A stretch of DNA of 64,000 bases from Corbicula japonica (GCA_038501625.1 JAZAYU010000088.1:248001-312000), one strand, 5' to 3'. Shown: positions 32,711 to 44,890, counted from the stretch's first letter. Numbers and translations: made by a program. The notes: generated by a model from the sequence alone, not told the origin.

Positions 32711-32818
32711 ATTTTTTAAAAAGTTTAAATAGACCTGTCAATGTGGATACAAACAGTAAAATCTAACAGTTTTACAATACTTTTGAAAAACTGAAAAAAT
32801 ACAAATACACATACAAAG

Positions 32819-32852
32819 TAATAATAATAACAACAATAATAATAATAATAAC
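32819..32852. repeat. AAT-rich microsatellite
   Basis: Imperfect aataataat run with caa interruptions, about 110 bp after the hammerhead-like core. It could be a retroelement tail. Confidence 0.7.
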
Positions 32853-33290
32853 TAAAAAGCTATTATACTATGTTGGTTCTTTCTAGTATTATATGACCCG
32901 GGACATCACGAGACCCGGAATCACATTTCAGCGGAATTTCTTCGTTTACTGTTCCATTGAGACAATATCGATTTATAGTTATCACATTGCACAAAATGTG
33001 AATGGGCTGATGTGGTAAAACAGTGGCATACAACTTGAGAGCCACATATGATGTATTACTTACACCCATGGACCTTTAACAGAATTACTTCCATACACAA
33101 ACCGATGAAACCCTTACAACAGTGCAAAAATTGAATGAAAAGTTTCAGACATAATAGATGTTTTAAACTCAGATACCACTTCATTATTTAAGATATCGTA
33201 CTAGATCTTATTTTTCTTAAAAATTGTTGACGGCACGTTTATAATTTAATTGAATGTCGTCTTCTTATATATTTATCAACTGTGCGTGAG

Positions 33291-33302
33291 TCTATATAAA
33301 AC
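33291..33302 (+). promoter_or_regulatory. Possible TATA box on plus strand
   Basis: tctatataaaac on the plus strand, followed about 100 nt later by ATG (33399) with a frame of only 16 codons. There is no downstream gene on this strand, so it may be a relic or chance match. Confidence 0.2.
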
Positions 33303-33789
33303 AGGGGTCGAAATATTCCAGAGACGAATACGTCAGGAAACGTTCGTACTCCGTACTTTAGCGCGGTACAGAGAGCGTCTACCGGTCTAAGCGTCAAGAT
33401 GACCAAGGCCAAGGAAACTCCGGTTTTTGCCTTGTTGCTTTTGAAACAACGATTTTGATTAGCTGCTATTTAATAATCCAATGGTATTAAAGGATTGAAA
33501 GGGGTATTCCCAGATTCATTTTCTTCATCCATGAAAGAATCAATAGAGAAAGCGAGAACCATGAACTTCCGTTCAAACGGCTTAACTTGGTTTTCTTCGC
33601 TGTTTCATAGTAAATTCCTACCGTATATCCGGCCGCCCGTGGGCGAGCCGGAAACATTTTCATCAGCAATGAAGGTTGCAAAATTAAAAATAGGCCAGGA
33701 AACTTATTTAAGGCTTAAATCAACAGAAACGTCAATGTCGCAATTTTTAGTTATTTGTTTAATGATCACAATATGTTAAAAACATTAAG

Positions 33790-35010
33790 CAAGGCTTATT
33801 TAACACCAAGGTGTCTGTCAGATGCTGTAAACATTGTAACGAACGAGAGCAGACTTATGTTAAACTAGTGTGTCTGGCAGCTGCTATAAACATTCTAACA
33901 CACTGAAGCAGTCTTATGTAAAACTAGTGTGGCTGTCAGAAGCTGCAAACATTGTAACACACTGGAGCAGAATTATGTTCAACTAGGGTGTCTGTCAAAA
34001 GCTGTAAACATTGTAACACATTGGAGCAGACTTATGTTGAACTAAGGTCTTAAACTAGGGTAACGGTCAGATGCTGCAAACATTGTAACTAATTGAAGCA
34101 GTCTTAAGTTACTTAGGTGTCTGTCAGATGCTGTAAACATTGTAACACATTGAAGAAGTCTTAAGCTAAACTAGCGTGTCTGCCATCTCCTGTAAACATT
34201 GTAACACATTGGAGCAGACTTATGTTAAACTAGGGTGTCGGTCAGATGCTGCAAACATTGTAACTAATTGAAGCAGTCTTAAGTTAAACTTAGGTGTCTG
34301 TCAGATGCTGTAAACCTTGTAACACATTGGAGCAGTTTTAAGCTAAACTAGCGTGTCTGTCAGCTCCTGTTAACATTGTAACAAATTGGAGCAGTCTTAT
34401 GTTAAACTAGGGTGCCGGTCAGATGCTGCAAACATTGTAACTAATTGAAGCGGTCTTATGTTAAACTAAGGTGTCTTTCAGATGCTGTAAACATTGTAAC
34501 TACTAATTGAAGCAGTCTTAAGTTACTTAGGTGTCTGTCAGATGCTGTAAACATTGTAACACATTGAAGAAGTCTTAAGCTAAACTAGCGTGTCTGCCAT
34601 CTCCTGTAAACATTGTAACACATTGGAGCAGACTTATGTTAAACTAGGGTGTCGGTCAGATGCTGCAAACATTGTAACTAATTGAAGCAGTCTTAAGTTA
34701 AACTTAGGTGTCTGTCAGATGCTGTAAACCTTGTTACACATTGGAGCAGTTTTAAGCTAAACTAGCGTGTCTGTCAGCTCCTGTTAACATTGTAACAAAT
34801 TGGAGCAATCTTATGTTAAACTAGGGTGCCGGTCAGATGCTGCAAACATTGTAACTAATTGAAGCGGTCTTATGTTAAACTAAGGTGTCTTTCAGATGCT
34901 GTAAACATTGTAACACATTGGAGCTGACTTATGTTGAACTAAGTTGTCTGTCAGATGCTGTAAACATGACACATTGGAGCCGACTTATGTTAAACTCAGG
35001 TGTTTGCTAC
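33790..35010. repeat. 60-bp tandem array with higher-order structure
   Basis: About 20 units around ggtgtctgtcagatgctgta, aacattgtaacacattggag and cagacttatgttaaactag. Distinct variants (for example gtctgccatctcctg and cttaagttacttagg) recur in the same order near 34100-34500 and again near 34515-34920. That gives a higher-order unit of about 415 bp, or seven monomers. Confidence 0.85.
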
Positions 35011-35100
35011 GGTCCTAACAATTAGACTCCAAGCACAGACGCATTTTACACACTGACTTCGTATATAAAGAAAGGCCCTTGTTGTGCACAATTAGCTGGG

Positions 35101-35149
<49 letters not shown>

Positions 35150-35662
35150 AACTACTACTACTATTACTACTACTACTTCTATTACTACTTCTTCTACCAC
35201 TACTACTGGTTCTACTACTACTACGACGACGACGTCGACTTCTACTACTACTACTACTACGACGACGACGACGACGACGGGGATGACTACTACTACTACT
35301 CGGACGACGACGAGGATGATTACTATTACTACGACGACGATGAGGATGACTACTACAACGACGTCGCTTACTACCAGGATGACGACTACTATTTCTATGA
35401 CACTTCTACTTCAAAGACGACGACGAGGATGACTACTACTACTATTTCAACGACGACGACGACGAGGATGACTACTACTACTACGACGACGACGACGAGG
35501 ATGACTACTACTTCAACGACGACGACGACGATGATGACTACTGCTACATCTTCAACGACCACGACGACGAGGATTACTACTACTACTACGACAACGACGA
35601 CGAGGATGACTACTACTTCGACGACGAAGAGGATGACTACTACTTAGACGACGACGAGGTTG
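35101..35662. repeat. Trinucleotide array (TAC/ACG/GAC mixtures)
   Basis: Begins as pure (CTA)n and turns into blocks of acgacgacg, gaggatgac and tactactac. All plus frames stay open, giving Thr-, Asp- or Tyr-type runs. No start, splice or domain evidence for coding. Confidence 0.9.
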
Positions 35663-35769
35663 ACTACTTCTACTAGGAATACAACAATTCAAACATTTAA
35701 ACAACAATTCAAACATTTAAATCTATAATCGTGTTCTAGTCATTCAAAATCATCTTCATGTCACAGGGT

Positions 35770-35850
35770 GAGAAAGAATGTGCAGCCAGACCGGGACTCG
35801 AAACCGGGACCCCTCGCTTACAGGGCGAGTGCTCTCCCGACCGAAGGACG
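35770..35850 (-). repeat. Degenerate tRNA-Thr-like sequence
   Basis: Minus strand: gggagagcactcgcc, an anticodon arm with stem ctcgc/gcgag around the 7-nt loop cctgtaa (TGT, Thr), then ggttcg-like ggtttcgagtcccgg. The T33 position is C and the T stem has a mismatch, and the 5' third is poor. It is better read as a tRNA-derived relic than a working tRNA gene. It directly abuts the decayed gypsy coding region. Confidence 0.5.
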
Positions 35851-37916
35851 GACGGAGGAAGGACGTGAACGCTTTATTGCTTTTGCAAGTAGGGGTTTGC
35901 GGAATAATGAAAAGAACTATCCTGCACATAAATTAGAGTTTCTGGCTCTCAAGTGGGCAGTTGTGGATAAGTTCCATGATTATCTGTATGGAAATTCGTT
36001 CACCGTACGTACAGATAATAACCCTTTAACATACGTCCTGTCCACCGCAAAACTTGACGCCACTTCTCACAGATGGTTGGCAAGCTTAGCGAATTACAAT
36101 TTTAGCATCCAGTATCGTAGTGGTAAAACCAATACTGATGCAGATGCCCTATCGCGATTGCCATTCTCTGACAGTAGAAAGGTAGTTTTTGCTGATGTAG
36201 TGAAAGCGCTTTGTCTCAGTACTTTGGTTTCTCCCGCTGAAGCCCCAGCGATTGAGTGCCTATCAATTTCACAACAGACCATGGACACAAGCATGTCTGA
36301 TTCTGACGCTGCTCAGGCAGTGAGTCTTGGTAACATTGACTGGAAGGTGGAACAGTCCCAAGATGACACTATTTCACGTGTTGTGGAATTAGTTCAGAAG
36401 GGTCACAGACCTACTAAACTTTGTGCATTGGAACAGCATAGTGTCCGTCAGTATTTAAAAGAGTGGAAAAGTCTCTTTTTGAAGGACGGTATTTTGTACC
36501 GTAAGGGCTTTGTTTCAGGTCAGCCTGTGATGCAGTTGGTCTTGCCGGCAGTTTACTATGATATTGCATTTGAGGGCTTGCATAGTGATGCTGGTCATCA
36601 GGGACGTGAGCGAACAGTCAGTCTCCTGAAGTAAAGATTTTACTGACCAGGTATTGATCAGTTTGTTGAACGTCGTGTTCCAGAATGTCCGCGGTGTCTT
36701 CGTAGAAAGACCCCTGTCAGGTATGCCGCTAATCTCATTCCGTTGGAATCCACTTATCCATTGGAACTGGTTTGTGTTGATTTTTTAACGTTGGAAATGT
36801 CGGCTGGCGGTTACGAAAACATTTTGGTAATAACCGACCATTTTACGCATTTTGCGCAAGCAGTTTCCACTCGAAATCAGACGGCCCATACTGTTGGTAA
36901 GGTACTCTTCGAACAGTTCATTTGCCATTTTGGATTTCCTGCACGACTTCACAGTGATCAGGGTCGAAACTTTGATGGTGCTGTTCTTAAAGAGCTATGC
37001 AAAATTGCAAATGTGGAAAAAAGTCGTACCACGCCATATCACCCCCAAGGAAATGGAATGCCGGAGAGGTTCAATCAGACTCTCTTGAACATGTTGGGTA
37101 CGCTGGAGGATGACAGAAGCAGAATTGGCGTTCTTTTGTCCCCACCATGGTTCATGCATACAATTCCACGAGGCATGAAACCACTGGTTACACACTCCAT
37201 TTTCTGATGTTTGGTAGACATCCACGTCTGGCTATAGATGCATTTCTCGGCATCGAACCAGATAAAACACCCCGTAGGTCTCACGCAAATTATGTTGCAG
37301 ATCTTAAAATGCGAATGAATTTTGCGTACAAAATGGCAACACGGGAAGCTAGACGTCAAGCTCGCCGTCACAAGCTTCGCTATGATTTGCGGGTAAGGGA
37401 GGCAAAGTTGTTGCCAGGCGATCAGGTTCTGGTCCGTAATGTAGGTCTTAAAGGCAAGTGTAAATTAGCTGACAAATGGGGCAAAGATGTTTGTATTGTG
37501 GTGTCTCAGCCCAATGAATCTATTCCTGTTTTTTCAGGTCCAGAGGCAGCACGGACGAGGGAAAATGAAGACCCTGCATAGATCTGCTTCTGCCGATCAC
37601 TAGTTTACCTGTCAGGGAAACAGAAACCGACAAAGGAGCAGTTGATCAGCCGTCTGCGGAAATTGTAACAATCCCATCGTCTCCTGTGCGTATCCCTTCG
37701 CCACAGTCTGATTCTCTTGTAAGCAGCCCTGGAGGAAACAGACCGCGCCCGGTTAAGGTACTGGACTTCAGACCTGACGTTGATACTCCCGTGCCGCGGT
37801 ATGTCATTCCCCAACGACGTGGCTTGAACCCGGATGCAGCTGTGTTCGTTCCCGAGAGAACTCAACGTCATCGGTCAAAACCAGCTTGGTTAAATTCCAA
37901 AGACTGGGTAACATAA
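35851..37916 (+). pseudogene. Gypsy pol remnant: RNase H and integrase, broken
   Basis: RNase H part starts near 35858 (ERFIAFASRGL) with YPAHKLEFLALKWAV and RTDNNPL, closing at KTNTDADALSR. The integrase zinc-binding segment follows (HSDAGHQ ... CPRC), interrupted by a stop at 36632-36634. The integrase core in the next frame shows D at about 36779, D in HSDQGRN at 36956 and E in GMPERFNQ at 37064, a DD35E arrangement. A frameshift lies near 37130-37150, and a further stop near 37580 precedes a tail ending at 37914-37916. The stops and frameshifts mean no functional polyprotein. Confidence 0.88.
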
Positions 37917-38518
37917 TGTGTGTATAAGTTGACAAATTACCAAGTGTGAATTTTAAAACACAAACTTTTCCATAAAAATTAAAGTTGTGTTGACATAAAC
38001 CGGATGTGACATTCCTTAGGAATCCAGAGGTGTGAAACCTAGTGTTTATCTTATTTTGTTTGCTTTTTATTCATTGCATGTTTGTTTCATGTATTTGAAA
38101 TTAAATAAAAGTTCATCAGAACATCTATTAAAGCTGTCTAATAGTTGTCGTTACAGCTTTAATTTCATGTGTTCTAAATGACTTTAGGATACTTTTGGCT
38201 ATAAAGTGTAATTCACTTTATGGGCAAAAACACTTTATAATTTGTTATTTTCATAAACTAACTTAAAGGCTTATGAGAATTAACAGATATTATTTATCAG
38301 GCCTGATGATTGTACAAAATGCTTTCAGCAGCAATACGTTGTCGAATTGTTGTATGAGCTAAGATTCCAATATCTTGTTGGAGTGATATTGGGTGACAAG
38401 TGCCCAGCACTGTGTAGATTTTTTGTGGGTAGTACTTAGGCATTCTTAGTTAGACGTAGAAGTAGATTGTACTGGCATTTACGAATGTCGGGACGACATT
38501 CCACAAAAGGGGGGAGAA

Positions 38519-38815
38519 TGTCGCAGGGTTATTTACCCCTATACACTTATCTTTTTGTTATTGAATAGATTTGAATGAGCGAGAGCTACCAAGTCGTTGT
38601 CTCCTTTAATTTAATTTCCATGCGCATGCTCAAGGAGTTAAACGGGGAAATTGAATCAAAGGCCCGCGACCACTATTAGTACAGACAGGTTCATGGTTTA
38701 GTGCACATGCTGTAAGATGAAGATGAGATGATTGGACGATACAAATATAGACGAACACAACAAAAACAAATAATAACAAAAAGATAAGTGTATAGGGGTA
38801 AACAACCCTGCGACA
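38519..38815 (+). repeat. 3' LTR of the gypsy element, 297 bp, with long inverted ends
   Basis: Begins tgtcgcagggttatttaccc right after the polypurine tract and ends ggggtaaacaaccctgcgaca, with TG...CA ends. The first and last 44 bp are inverted copies with one mismatch, far longer than the usual few base pairs. No second LTR copy was found in the window. Confidence 0.75.
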
Positions 38816-38902
38816 TTCACAATTCTTGAAGCGTGAATATATCGCGTGTATAACGTTTACTCAGTAGCATATTGTACACCACCTTTCTACGGTTCAATGT
38901 TT

Positions 38903-39000
38903 ATACGAATAGAATAGAATAGAATAGATTTTATTTCCAATCAAGGGTCATATACATGACATATTAATCACAATATACATATGTACATGAGCAATAGCAT
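38903..39000 (-). mobile_element. LINE 3' fragment with (ATTCT)n tail
   Basis: In minus-strand sense, ccttgattggaaataaaatc is followed by repeated attct units (plus strand agaatagaatagaatag at 38906-38926). This looks like the extreme 3' end of a non-LTR element with a pentanucleotide tail, different from the (AAT)-tailed type. Confidence 0.5.
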
Positions 39001-41424
39001 CAAACTAAGGATATTAACATAACAAAAGCTTGATTCGAATCGGTTTAAACACAATTAACACAGGATATGCATAACTAAGAAAAATTTATTACCAACCCAT
39101 GGTCTAACATACTACAGACTGAGCATTACAGGGCAGTCAAACCAAAGACCTATATTATACATATATATTTATATATATAGGTCTCTGGTCAAACAATCCT
39201 ATTTATTTATACATGTATAAAAGTTATCCTCCCCTAGTTACGAATGTTGACGAGTGACGTCACACGCACTTGCTAAAGTTACATGCGCACCGGCTGGTTG
39301 GCAAAAATAGCGTATTATGTACTGTAGCGAACAAACAAAAACATTTAGTAATAAAATTAGTTTATCAACAGTTCAGTAAACATTCGTTTTTTTTTTTCAA
39401 TTTCAAATTACAATTTACATTTATTGTAATTTTAAGGACACAAGCAGAAAACAATAAAATAAAAACAGCGGAATAATTATTCATGTTGTTATAGATCAGA
39501 ACCCAAAATCATTCACTAATTAATTCCTTCCTTTATTGATTCATTCCTTCATTCCCTGACTGTCTGATTGATTGATTGATTGATTTGTTCGTATTTCAAT
39601 ACTTGTAATTTGACAGACGTCTCAAACTTGAGTGACGTTAGTGGCATACTTTGAAGGCTGGTAGTTTCGAAACGGCTAAGAATACCATAAAAGTAAGCAG
39701 ACATCCAAATCAGGCATATGCTCAATTAATATATGTATGCGAACTTTCCTGAGGAAACTCTAAAAAATTGGGGGCGTGTTTTACCTTAACATACATGTGG
39801 TTTTTGTCTTAGATAGGCTTATATATTATGAGACTATATAATGACGATTTTAATTTCTTTATGCATTTTCTTATGATTGACAATTTTTTGTGACTCATAT
39901 TTTTTACCTGTTGATTTACCTGGGGTTCATTGTAATACATTACAATTATCACCTTTTTAGACTTTCGTCTGGATTTATTATATTAATCGGATTTTAATTT
40001 ACAACTATATCGAAAAGACAAATAGGGAACGCAGACTTATTTCTAAATGTCATGAATAATTTAGTAAGTATTTGCTTCCGCCTATGAATTTTTTTTAAAT
40101 ATAGACGGATTCGTCAATATTTAGTGTTTCTACTTTATTCAAAGAAATATCACAAAATTTCAAAACAATACTCCAACTTCTACAAATAGATCTAAAACAA
40201 GTAAAGGCTGTATATTGTTTTCTGCACTGGACTGCCGACTTAAACAATCTTCCGTCAATGATCGTAAAATATCTGAATGTTCGCAAATCTTTTCGTAGTA
40301 CCTGCCCAACAAAAAACAAAACAAAACAGACCTGGCATTGCAGTATTTACCATTGAGTTTACTTTTCTTATTTTCTGCAGTGGGATCAAGAATAAATATA
40401 AGACAACATCAGTACCAATCATTTCGTTAAAAATTCGCCGGAAAACGGATATGTAATTAATGTCACTAAATTTAATATAATTATAAATAAAGTCTTGCGA
40501 TAATATTGGAATACAAAACTTCACATACTTTCATAAAATTAATTGGCCCGATATCGAGGGATTATCGGCCATACGTGATATACATGACACGTGTCTGAAT
40601 ACTTCCTGCTTCCCGCGGCTGTAGAGTGCGCGGCATATATCACAAGTCGTTTGATCACCGGATGCACTGATTAAATCAGTGATATGGGGACCGGGGCCAT
40701 TATATCATGTAATACTAGAGCGTGGCCGGCAGAGGTCCCAGATAGTTAGCGGCATAGATCACACGCGTGTCACCGAACCAGTAAAACAGAACAGGGACAA
40801 TTAAGTACCTTGCGCTTTTATGGATAATCAATTAACGTTATTTTTCTTGATTAGAGCACATTTAAACATTATGCATTCTTTACATCTCTACCTTGTGGCT
40901 GTGCGCGAAGTACGAGTATTTATTTTATTGCATGCCAAATTAAAATTTTTTGCACTATTATCCGCCGAAATGGCTACATGGGATATATGGTTTCCGTAGC
41001 TGTAACGGTTCCGGAAACGATATTTTGCCAACCAGGTACTGTGCATGCGCGTAAATATTCGGATGTAAACAATAACAATCAACGTTCGTATAGGTTATGT
41101 CAAGTAATATAGGTTATGTTTAGCCTTTATTTAAAACCACTGGATTCTTTTAAGACCTGCAAATAAATGATCAATAAGTATCATCGCTGATATAATAAAC
41201 ATGAGAATCAGCAGCACTCGCCACAACAGCCATAAATCTTACATGAACCCACGACCCCGCTCTGACATGAACCCACGACCCCGCTCTGCACCTTCTTAGT
41301 TTTGGAAGGAATGATAAAGTAATTTAATTCATCTTATCACTGTTGTACATCGTTCAGAGGAAAAAGCAAATCAAAGCATCCAAAACAAATATATTAAAAT
41401 ATAAAATAATTCTAAAATACTTAC

Positions 41425-41466
41425 CTTCTGTATATCACCAAAAGTTAAACTCTTTAATTGTGACAT
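41425..41466 (-). CDS. AANAT-like acetyltransferase paralog 3, exon 1
   Basis: ATG then SQLKSLTFGDIQK (14 codons), followed by donor gtaagt. It joins paralog 3 exon 2 in phase 0 (DIQK|AFEK), the same position as the intron in the other two paralogs. It is four codons shorter than theirs. The distance of 9.2 kb makes transcript support desirable. Confidence 0.72.
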
Positions 41467-41570
41467 ATCTGACCTTGTTGATCTTTGTGCAGGTCGTTAC
41501 TGAACTGCAGGACCGTAGCTATATGTTAAATACGTGCCTAAGTATAGACATGCGCGGTGAAATAGTGTTC

Positions 41571-41578
41571 CTTTATAA
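41571..41578 (-). promoter_or_regulatory. Possible TATA box of paralog 3
   Basis: Minus-strand TTATAAAG, 105 nt before the ATG. A start of transcription near 41545 would give a leader of about 80 nt. Confidence 0.35.
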
Positions 41579-43619
41579 CCAAACAGAAATAATTCCTTCA
41601 AATGCGCATTTAACTCGATTGTGTTAAACATAATAGTCGATTATTGAGGAGCTTTGAATACGTTTTACACTAAATGTTAAACAAATTGGTTGAATAGATC
41701 GCAGTGAAAACTGTAATGTTCCACCGGCTAAAATTCACTCGTAATAAACTGTTAGATTACTACCCCTATCAGTTTGTTTTATTTTATTTTATGACACTGA
41801 ACTGTTTTAGAAAGTTATTAGTTAATGTGTTATTTTAAGTCTGTTTACACAGCACAGAAGGGGGCTACTGCTCCCGGAATTGCATACAGATTTAGGGTTC
41901 TAGTCGTTCCGAGAAAACGATGTATTTCCTTGGATCCTGACAGGACTACGTAAAAGAGGGAAGGAACATATCTCAACCCTTTACTGTATACCACCCAGAT
42001 ATCCGCTTCAGTTAAAGTAAGGAATTGCGCCTTTCGCCATTGCTTTGCTATAGACATAAAAGAAAAATATAAAAATCTCTCGAACGGCACAATGCACTTC
42101 CATCATAACCTTGCACAAATAAATGATATAAGTGTATAATTATTTTGTATACGTTAAGAAAAGTTAGAACAGTAGAGAAAAATAGTTAGACCTAACAAAT
42201 ACCTATATATGTAATATATAGGTCTTTGGACCTATTTAACAAATTCCTAAAATTCTATTTGCTTTTTATCACAAAAAGGAAGCAACACAAAACAACAATT
42301 CAAATGTCAACATAAATGAAATGATACTGACAACAATATTTGAGGTCCTTGAAAAGAACTTTCAATTGTGAAGAGAGAAATCAAAATTTTTATTTTTATG
42401 TCATTCATTTTTGCGACCAGAAAATTGCAGCAAAAAAGAGAGGAAAATAAATGATTTGTTTGTTGATTGTTTAACAAAAAAGGGGAACCGTATGGGTTAG
42501 CGCCTTGGAACAGTCAGTGGCAAAATAATTTGCTACTAGGGGTATAAACCAGGTTCTAGGGATGCACTACATAATTTATTATACCTGTATGTGTTAACTG
42601 AATACCTATTATAATATTTTTTATATATGTGAAGCTGTCTATATGTTTACTGGTATCGTAAATTAATTTAATTTCAGATTGTGAGTGGGTTTTTTCCACC
42701 TTATCAAGAGTGAAGACAAAGCTTAGAAGCAGGCTTAACAATTCAACATTAAATTCATTGTTAATGATATCCATGGAAGGTCCTGATGTACTGAAGTTTG
42801 ATTATAATAAGGCAGTCAGCACTTGGGCCCAAGAAAAAAGAGGCTACTGAAAGTTTAATCCTAATTCTGTCAGTTGTAATGAAACACTGAGTTTGATATG
42901 TGTGAGATATCTTGGACAATGAAGGTGAAAAACTAACTATACAGAGTATATAGTTGACATTGTAACTTGATGAGATCAGATCAGTTTATGTTATTAAAAC
43001 ACATGTTGACATACTGTTTACACAGTCATTGTTTCACATTATTTATGTTTTTTAACTTTGTACCTTTCTTGGCTCTAAGGAGATAAAAAAACATCTATGT
43101 ACTATATACAGTTTTTGCAGTAAACTTTGGTACAAATATAAAACTGTATAAAATGATAGTTAAAAATAAAGTTTCGCGAGCTTAAATCCACGAACAGTTC
43201 AGCGACAACCCTTCCAAAAATCCTGGAGAGACCGTTAGTCAGTTGGCGAATATTTTTGTTAATGCATTGTTGCGATTGACGTAAAAATTAAGATTGTAAC
43301 TGTTTCAGTCTCTTAAGGTACTGAGCCTTGTGCATTTCATTGTTGACACTTCTCAGTTGTGGCGGAGCCTGATCATCGTTATTCTAGAAAAATTTAACCA
43401 CTTATCATACTCTTTTGCATCAAAAAGACCCCCAACCTAAGATTCAGGTGAAAACAAGAAAAGTATAACACACACGTGTTATATGTGGACGACATTCATG
43501 CTAATGATGTAATGTCCCTGAGCCAATTTGTGGTTGGATCCATCTGATTGTAGATATGAAGTGAATAGTTGTTTGACCTATGATATAAAATAGAGATCAA
43601 GTATAAGTAGTTATTTATT
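41579..43619. other. Non-coding stretch upstream of paralog 3
   Basis: Holds diverged pieces of the 5799-6470 foldback family (about 42150-42360). Otherwise AT-rich with no gene recognised. Confidence 0.4.
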
Positions 43620-44890
43620 ATACTGCAAAGAAATTTCCCTGAATTTGATTGGATAATTTGCCGCTGATGTATATCCGTATTTACGGATCGGCCGTAGATA
43701 TGAACTGCACGTGCCTTAATTTCCCCGTCTGTCCTCCCATCTTTTGTTGTCGTCAGCCATTTTGTTTTGAATTTCCGTAAAAATGCATAATTTGAAGCGG
43801 ATCTTGTAAATTATAAAGCGGTATGTTTAGGGATTACTCAAATTGTTACAGAAAATATTTCTGTTATGTTTTTAACGTTGAAGACGATCAGATTATTCTC
43901 AAATTTTGTAAATAAAAATCAAATGGAAAGTCCATTCAATTTCTATAGAAGTGACGTCATGCAGGTAAATTAATGACGTCAGACATGTAATTATTGAGGT
44001 TCTCAGAGGGGAATTAAGCCGTTCTGCATTAAATAAGCGAAATAATAGAAAAATCGACGTTTTCTTATTAATTTTGTCTGAAAAAGTCTTTGCAGTAAAA
44101 TAAAACAATTATTTGGTTCCTTGAAAGGCTATGTGAGGATATATTGCCGGTCTGGGTGTCACATTATCCCTCGCCTGCGGCTCGGGTAATATGACACCCA
44201 GACCGGCAATATATCCTCACATTCCCTGTCAAGAAACCAAATAACTATATATTATTATACTGCAAAGAAATTTGCTTGAATTTGATTGGATAATTTGCCG
44301 TTGATGTATATCCGTATTTACGGATCGGCCGTATATATGAACGCACGTGCCTAAATTTCCCTCTCTGGCCTCTCACCTTTTCTATTCGTCCGCCATTTTG
44401 TTTTGAATTTCCGTAAAAATGCATAATTTGAAGCCGATCTTGTAAATTATAAAGCGGTATGCTTAGGGATCACTAAAATTGTTACAGAAAATATTTGTGT
44501 TATGTTTTTAACGTTGAAAACGATCAGATTATTCTGAAATTTTATAAATAAATATCAAACCGATATTCTATTCAATTTCTATAGTAGTGACGTCATGCAG
44601 GTAAATTAATGACGTCAGACATGTAATTATTGAGGTTCTCAGCGGGGAATTAAGCCGTTCGGCATAAAATATGCGAAATAAATGAAAAATCGATGTTTTC
44701 TAATTATTTTTGTCTGAAAAAGTCTTTGCAGTATAATAAAACAATTATTTGGTTCCTTGAAAGGGTATGTGAGGATATATTGCCGGTCTGGGTGTCATAT
44801 TATCCCTCGCCTGCGGCTCGGGTAATATGACACCCAGACCGGCAATATATCCTCACATTCCCTGTCAAGAAACCAAATAACTATATAATA
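43620..44890. repeat. Tandem duplication of about 635 bp, two copies, each with a strong hairpin
   Basis: Copy 1 starts near 43622 and copy 2 near 44260, both with tactgcaaagaaattt. Landmarks tatccgtatttacggatcgg, gccattttgttttgaatttc, atgacgtcagacatg and aaacaattatttggttcctt recur about 635-638 bp apart. Each ends in a palindrome (about 44103-44249 and 44738-44884) with arms tgtgaggatatattgccggt / accggcaatatatcctcaca around cctgcggctcggg. The copies differ by a few percent. Short frames inside are not conserved coding sequence. Confidence 0.85.

Larger units (their letters stand above)
35851..38815 (+). mobile_element. Decayed Ty3/gypsy LTR retrotransposon, 5' half missing
   Basis: Order from left: RNase H, integrase zinc-binding region, integrase core, integrase C-terminal part, non-coding 3' region, polypurine tract (aaaaggggggagaa, just before 38519), then the 3' LTR. 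No gag, protease, reverse transcriptase or 5' LTR is present. It lies in the paralog 3 intron on the strand opposite to that gene. Confidence 0.85.
32265..41424 (-). other. 9.2-kb intron of paralog 3
   Basis: Bounded by gtaag (41420-41424) and tag (32265-32267). It holds a hammerhead-like core, a 60-bp tandem array, a trinucleotide array, a tRNA-like sequence, a decayed gypsy element with LTR, and a LINE tail. The stretches 32853-33789 and 39000-41424 show only AT-rich DNA and a doubtful TATA box. No additional GNAT exon was seen. Confidence 0.75.

Noticed and set aside
33399..33450. ATG with a 16-codon frame after a plus-strand TATA-like box
   Set aside because: Too short, no good donor site and no downstream exon on this strand. 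Only the TATA-like box is listed, with low confidence.
33790..35010. CRISPR-like array
   Set aside because: Units are contiguous 60-bp monomers with no unique spacers, in an animal genome. The same reason excludes the 25-, 38-, 41- and 57-bp arrays.
35079..35647. Threonine-rich open frames
   Set aside because: Trinucleotide repeat with no start context, domain or splice support.
35770..35850. Functional tRNA-Thr gene
   Set aside because: The base before the anticodon is C rather than T, the T stem has a mismatch and the 5' third does not fold well.
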